NCBI RefSeq assembly: GCF_007741515.1
Contig: NZ_CP036263.1
Coordinates: 4,327,178 to 4,391,177, forward strand
Reading direction: 5' to 3'
Source: Adhaeretor mobilis
GTDB lineage: Bacteria > Planctomycetota > Planctomycetia > Pirellulales > Lacipirellulaceae
Length of the DNA stretch: 64,000 nt
The position numbers and the translations under genes were made by a program. A model generated the notes under the pieces. The model was given only the letters and a program-made list of their open reading frames with translations. It ran no database searches and was not told the DNA's origin. Of the stretch, positions 61,031-64,000 are shown in pieces; within the stretch, counting starts at the first letter, position 1; every line of letters begins with the position of its first letter.

Positions 61031-61831
61031 TCAATCGAGAGCAGCGATCAGCGATGCAACGTATTCGCCTATGTCTGCGAGAACTTTCTCTCTGGGCAAC
61101 TCGCCAGCTTGCGCGACACGGCGCACGATTGCTGACCCCACAATGAGACCGTCAGCCGCGGGGGCGAGTAGCTTCACGTGCTCAGGCTTGCTGATGCCAA
61201 ACCCGATGCAGATGGGGAGCTTGGTTTGCTCGCGCAGCCAGCTCACATTGTCAGCCAATTCAGGCGGCAGTTCGGTGCGTTCGCCTGTGATCCCCGCGAT
61301 GGAAACGTAATACACAAAGCCCGTCGATGTTTCGCAAATGCGGAGCGCTCGATCGCGGGGTGTTGTGGGTGTAACGAGTTGAATGAGACTCAGGTCTCGT
61401 TGGGCGCATATTTTCGAGAGCGTTGCTGCTTCTTCGACGGGCAGGTCCGGCACGATGAGGCCGGCTAAGCCGCGATTCTGTGCTTCGTCGCAATAAGCTT
61501 CCAGACCCTTTCGATAGATAATCGCGTAGCTAACCATCGAAACGACAGGGGCAGAAAGCTGCGGCGTTACCCTGCCGAGCATGCTCATAATCTGTTCGAG
61601 CTTGATCTTGTTGCCCAACGCGCGTGTGTAGGAAGCCTGAATGACCGGACCGTCGGCAATGGGGTCGCTATAGGGAATGCCTAGCTCGCACATCGCGGCG
61701 CCACGGGCTGCCAACTCCTGGAGAACGGCAGCGGTAAAATCCAAGTCCGGATCGCCCGCGGTCACGAAGGGCATGAGCGCCTTGCGTTTCTCCTGGCGAA
61801 GCTTCTGGAAGAGGTCGTCGATTGCTGACAT
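61031..61831 (-). CDS. trpA: Tryptophan synthase alpha chain
   Basis: A 266-residue (beta/alpha)8 enzyme cleaving indole-3-glycerol phosphate to indole and glyceraldehyde-3-phosphate. The catalytic pair E49 (CELGIPYSDP) and D60 (PIADGPVIQ) sits exactly as in the Salmonella enzyme. FVTAGDPDL, GLIVPDLPVEEA and GFGISKPEHV (phosphate-binding) are also present. It follows trpB by 38 bp on the same strand; indole passes to TrpB through the alpha2beta2 channel. Confidence 0.97.
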   Translation of the reverse strand: MSAIDDLFQKLRQEKRKALMPFVTAGDPDLDFTAAVLQELAARGAAMCELGIPYSDPIADGPVIQASYTRALGNKIKLEQIMSMLGRVTPQLSAPVVSMVSYAIIYRKGLEAYCDEAQNRGLAGLIVPDLPVEEAATLSKICAQRDLSLIQLVTPTTPRDRALRICETSTGFVYYVSIAGITGERTELPPELADNVSWLREQTKLPICIGFGISKPEHVKLLAPAADGLIVGSAIVRRVAQAGELPREKVLADIGEYVASLIAALD

Positions 61832-61869
61832 GAGTTGTTCGTCTCTGTAGGGATCTCAATCCGCGAGTT

Positions 61870-63129
61870 CTAACCGAAGTCAACGCCTTTTAGTCGTGCG
61901 ATTTCCATGGCGTCTTTATCGCCGCGACCGCTGAGGCACACCACGATAGTTTCGTCCTTGCTACGCTGCTTCGCTAAGTCCATCGCTGCAGCCACTGCGT
62001 GGGAGCTTTCCAGTGCGGGCATGATTCCTTCAACGGCGGCGCAGGCATCAAAGGCCTTCATCGCGGCCGCGTCATCGCAGCTGGTGTACTTTACACGGCC
62101 GGAGTCTTTCCAGTAACTGTGCTCCGGCCCCACGCCGGGATAGTCGAGTCCGGCGCTCATCGAATGCACATCGGAAGTTTGGCCGTCTTCATCCTGCATG
62201 ACGTAGCTGAAACTGCCGTGCAGGACGCCCGGCTGGCCAAAAGTTAGCGGCGAGGCGTGATCGCCAGGCTGGTTGCTGCGCCCGCCTGCTTCGACGCCAA
62301 GCATCTCGACTTCTGCATGAGGTACGAACGGATAGAACATGCCGGCAGCGTTGCTACCACCGCCCACGCAGGCGACGACAACATCGGGCAGGCGGCCCAG
62401 ACCGATTGAATCCTTGCGCGAGCGAGATTGCTCGATAGTTTCGCGCCCGATGACGGATTGAAAGTCGCGCACGATTTGCGGAAACGGGTGCGGACCGACG
62501 ACGGAGCCGAGGATGTAGTGGGTGTCGTCGACCGAAGCCATCCAATCTCGCATCGCCTCGTTGATGGCATCGCGCAAGGTGCGCGAGCCACTGGAAACGG
62601 GACGCACCTCCGCACCGAGCAGCTTCATCGAGAACACGTTCGGTTTCTGGCGGCGAATGTCTTCCTCGCCCATGTAGACCACGCAAGGTAGACCGAAATG
62701 AGCACAGGCAGTCGCAGTAGCAACGCCATGCTGCCCGGCACCGGTTTCCGCAATGACACGGCTCTTGCCCATACGCATCGTCAGCAGGCACTGGCCGATG
62801 GTATTGTTGATCTTGTGGGCGCCAGTGTGATTCAGATCTTCGCGTTTGAAGTAGATCTGCGCTCCGCCGCATTGCTCGCTCAAACGCTTCGCATGATAAA
62901 GCGGCGAGGGGCGTCCCACGAAATCGCGCAGCAGTACGTCGAGCTCCGCCTGGAACGCGGTATCTTGCTTAGCTTTCTCGTACTCGACAGCCAGTTGGTC
63001 GAGCGCCTTGACGAGCGTTTCAGGCACGTAACGGCCACCAAAATCGCCGTAGCGACCTTGCTTGTCGGGAACGGAGGCGCTGGCAGCCGTTTTATCAGTT
63101 GTGGTAGGGGCAGAAGCGTCGATACTCAA
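61870..63129 (-). CDS. trpB: Tryptophan synthase beta chain
   Basis: A 419-residue PLP enzyme joining indole and serine. The PLP lysine is K106 in LNHTGAHKINNTIGQ; RYGDFGGRYVPETL, VGRPSPLYHA, the PLP-phosphate loop CVGGGSNAAGMFYP and CLSGRGDKD are all intact. The first ~22 residues are a Ser/Thr/Ala-rich extension without clear role. It is the first gene of a trpBA pair and divergent from mutM. No leader peptide with Trp codons was found in the ~218-bp spacer. Confidence 0.97.
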   Translation of the reverse strand: MSIDASAPTTTDKTAASASVPDKQGRYGDFGGRYVPETLVKALDQLAVEYEKAKQDTAFQAELDVLLRDFVGRPSPLYHAKRLSEQCGGAQIYFKREDLNHTGAHKINNTIGQCLLTMRMGKSRVIAETGAGQHGVATATACAHFGLPCVVYMGEEDIRRQKPNVFSMKLLGAEVRPVSSGSRTLRDAINEAMRDWMASVDDTHYILGSVVGPHPFPQIVRDFQSVIGRETIEQSRSRKDSIGLGRLPDVVVACVGGGSNAAGMFYPFVPHAEVEMLGVEAGGRSNQPGDHASPLTFGQPGVLHGSFSYVMQDEDGQTSDVHSMSAGLDYPGVGPEHSYWKDSGRVKYTSCDDAAAMKAFDACAAVEGIMPALESSHAVAAAMDLAKQRSKDETIVVCLSGRGDKDAMEIARLKGVDFG

Positions 63130-63203
63130 TGAATTCTCCTTGTGTATTCTATTGTCGGTCGCGGCAGGTGTTCGTTCAAGCGGGTATCCAATTCTGCCCT
63201 CTG

Positions 63204-63217
63204 TACTTTAAAAAGTA
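63204..63217. promoter_or_regulatory. Short palindrome in the trpB/mutM divergent spacer
   Basis: TACTTTAAAAAGTA forms six-base inverted arms around AA, about 75 bases upstream of trpB. It might be an operator or just an AT-rich spacer; there is no second copy to support it. Confidence 0.25.
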
Positions 63218-63347
63218 GGAATCTTACTCGTGCTGGTTCTCCGACTCGACCGGATGGGGAACAAATCTCAGCAGTCTATTCGTGGAATTTGTACAATTCG
63301 TGGGGTCAAGAGAACCTCGTTGATATTGTTGGGGATCAGTAGACATC

Positions 63348-64000
63348 ATGCCAGAGCTTCCTGAAGTGGAAACCATGCGTCGGGGAATTGATAGCGTGGT
63401 GGGTTCTCGCATCGTGGCGGTCGAGCGACCACCATGCCCTCGCAAGCCGATTTCCTTAACTCCGGCCCTGCCAAGCTTGCGAAAGCGGTTAGTCAATCAT
63501 AAGATCGATCGAACTGGGCGAGCCGGCAAACGAGTCGTGTTGTGGTTGACCTCCGGGGAGGCACTGATCTTCGAGCCTCGCATGACGGGGCTAGTCCTGC
63601 TGGTCGATCCGCCAACGACCGAACACCTGCGATTACGCCTTCGTCTCTCAGGCGGCCCCCAGACAGAACTCCTCTACTGGGACCGTCGCGGGCTGGGGAA
63701 TGTTCACTGCTTATCAGCAAAGGCATTCGGGCAACGATATGGCCTCGCGAAGCTGGGCCCTGACGCTCTGGACATTACGGCAGAGCAGTTTGCCGAGCGA
63801 CTGGGTAGCTCCGCTCGTATGATTAAAGTGGCACTGCTCGATCAACGAGCCGTCGCGGGGATCGGGAATCTGTACGCGGTTGAAATTTTGCACGTGGCGG
63901 GAATTCACCCAGAGCGGCAGTGCCGGCTGATGTCCGACGCGCAATGGGAGGCGCTCACTGCAGCAACGCATGCTGTTTTGTCTGAGGCAATTCGGTACGA
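63348..64000 (+). CDS. mutM: Formamidopyrimidine-DNA glycosylase (3' partial)
   Basis: The frame opens with ATG at 63348 and runs 217 codons to the window edge with no stop. MPELPEVETMRRGID is the Fpg/MutM N-terminus: after Met removal Pro is the Schiff-base nucleophile and the adjacent Glu the acid. The helix-two-turn-helix region appears as LLDQRAVAGIGNLYAVEILHVAGIHP near residues 160-185. The C-terminal zinc finger lies outside, so Fpg cannot be fully separated from Nei, though the PELPE start favours MutM. It excises oxidised purines and nicks the abasic site. Confidence 0.93.
   Translation, partial: MPELPEVETMRRGIDSVVGSRIVAVERPPCPRKPISLTPALPSLRKRLVNHKIDRTGRAGKRVVLWLTSGEALIFEPRMTGLVLLVDPPTTEHLRLRLRLSGGPQTELLYWDRRGLGNVHCLSAKAFGQRYGLAKLGPDALDITAEQFAERLGSSARMIKVALLDQRAVAGIGNLYAVEILHVAGIHPERQCRLMSDAQWEALTAATHAVLSEAIRY

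Overview
This 64 kb window is bacterial chromosome, densely coding on both strands, and almost certainly from a planctomycete (probably Pirellulales). The best evidence is a four-gene block at 39.2-47.9 kb: a DUF1501 Tat-exported protein, a pre-peptidase C-terminal domain protein, a DUF1549/DUF1553 cytochrome-like protein with bacterial Ig-like segments, and a cytochrome plus WD40 plus coiled-coil protein. This set is characteristic of that phylum. Housekeeping genes (acnA, hisS, pyrF, trpB, trpA, mutM) are interleaved. I see no tRNA, rRNA, CRISPR array, intact insertion sequence or phage module.

Layout: 0-5.8 kb, a sulfur/metal block: CoA-disulfide-reductase-like flavoprotein with rhodanese tail (cut by the window start), non-heme bacterioferritin, MacA/MacB-like efflux trio, two YeeE/YedE sulfur-transport half-proteins. 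5.9-16.2 kb, six genes on the minus strand: two circularly permuted ATP-grasp enzymes (one fused to an alpha-E domain), a separate alpha-E protein, and three transglutaminase-like proteins (one with a large DUF2126 region). 16.7-25.7 kb, CNNM/CorC-type membrane protein, diiron ferritin-like protein, HGSNAT-like acyltransferase, MerA/Lpd-like flavoprotein paired with a TVP38 membrane protein, an orphan sugar-type ABC ATPase, a POT peptide transporter. 25.9-33.6 kb, aconitase, MtfA-like peptidase, DinB protein, DAP-decarboxylase-like enzyme overlapping hisS. 33.7-37.1 kb, a second ATP-grasp system: RimK-like ligase, a 7TM protein with an inactivated transglutaminase domain, and a divergently transcribed membrane-anchored retropepsin-like protease. 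37.2-38.8 kb, KDPG aldolase and pyrF. 39.2-47.9 kb, the planctomycete cytochrome block. 48-53 kb, a decayed nuclease fragment, a diadenylate-cyclase-domain protein, an exported protein of unknown function, a HEAT-repeat lipoprotein, an aldo/keto reductase. 53.5-58.9 kb, an FbpB-like permease, a large lipoprotein-like membrane protein and an ABC ATPase, with a multi-hairpin repeat between the last two. 59-64 kb, an inverted-repeat element, a pteridine-reductase-like SDR, a hypothetical gene, trpBA, and mutM (cut by the window end).

The most interesting content is the presence of two different ATP-grasp/transglutaminase-fold systems within 32 kb. Both belong to families predicted by comparative genomics to form and cut amide bonds in uncharacterised peptides or protein tags. 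In the first, all three transglutaminases keep Cys-His-Asp, while the two ATP-grasp paralogues differ in a conserved motif. In the second, the transglutaminase Cys is replaced by Ser and the domain is attached to a membrane module. Two structured non-coding repeats (57.8-57.9 kb and 58.95-59.15 kb) and a thermonuclease remnant (48.2 kb) are further signals that gene calling alone would miss.
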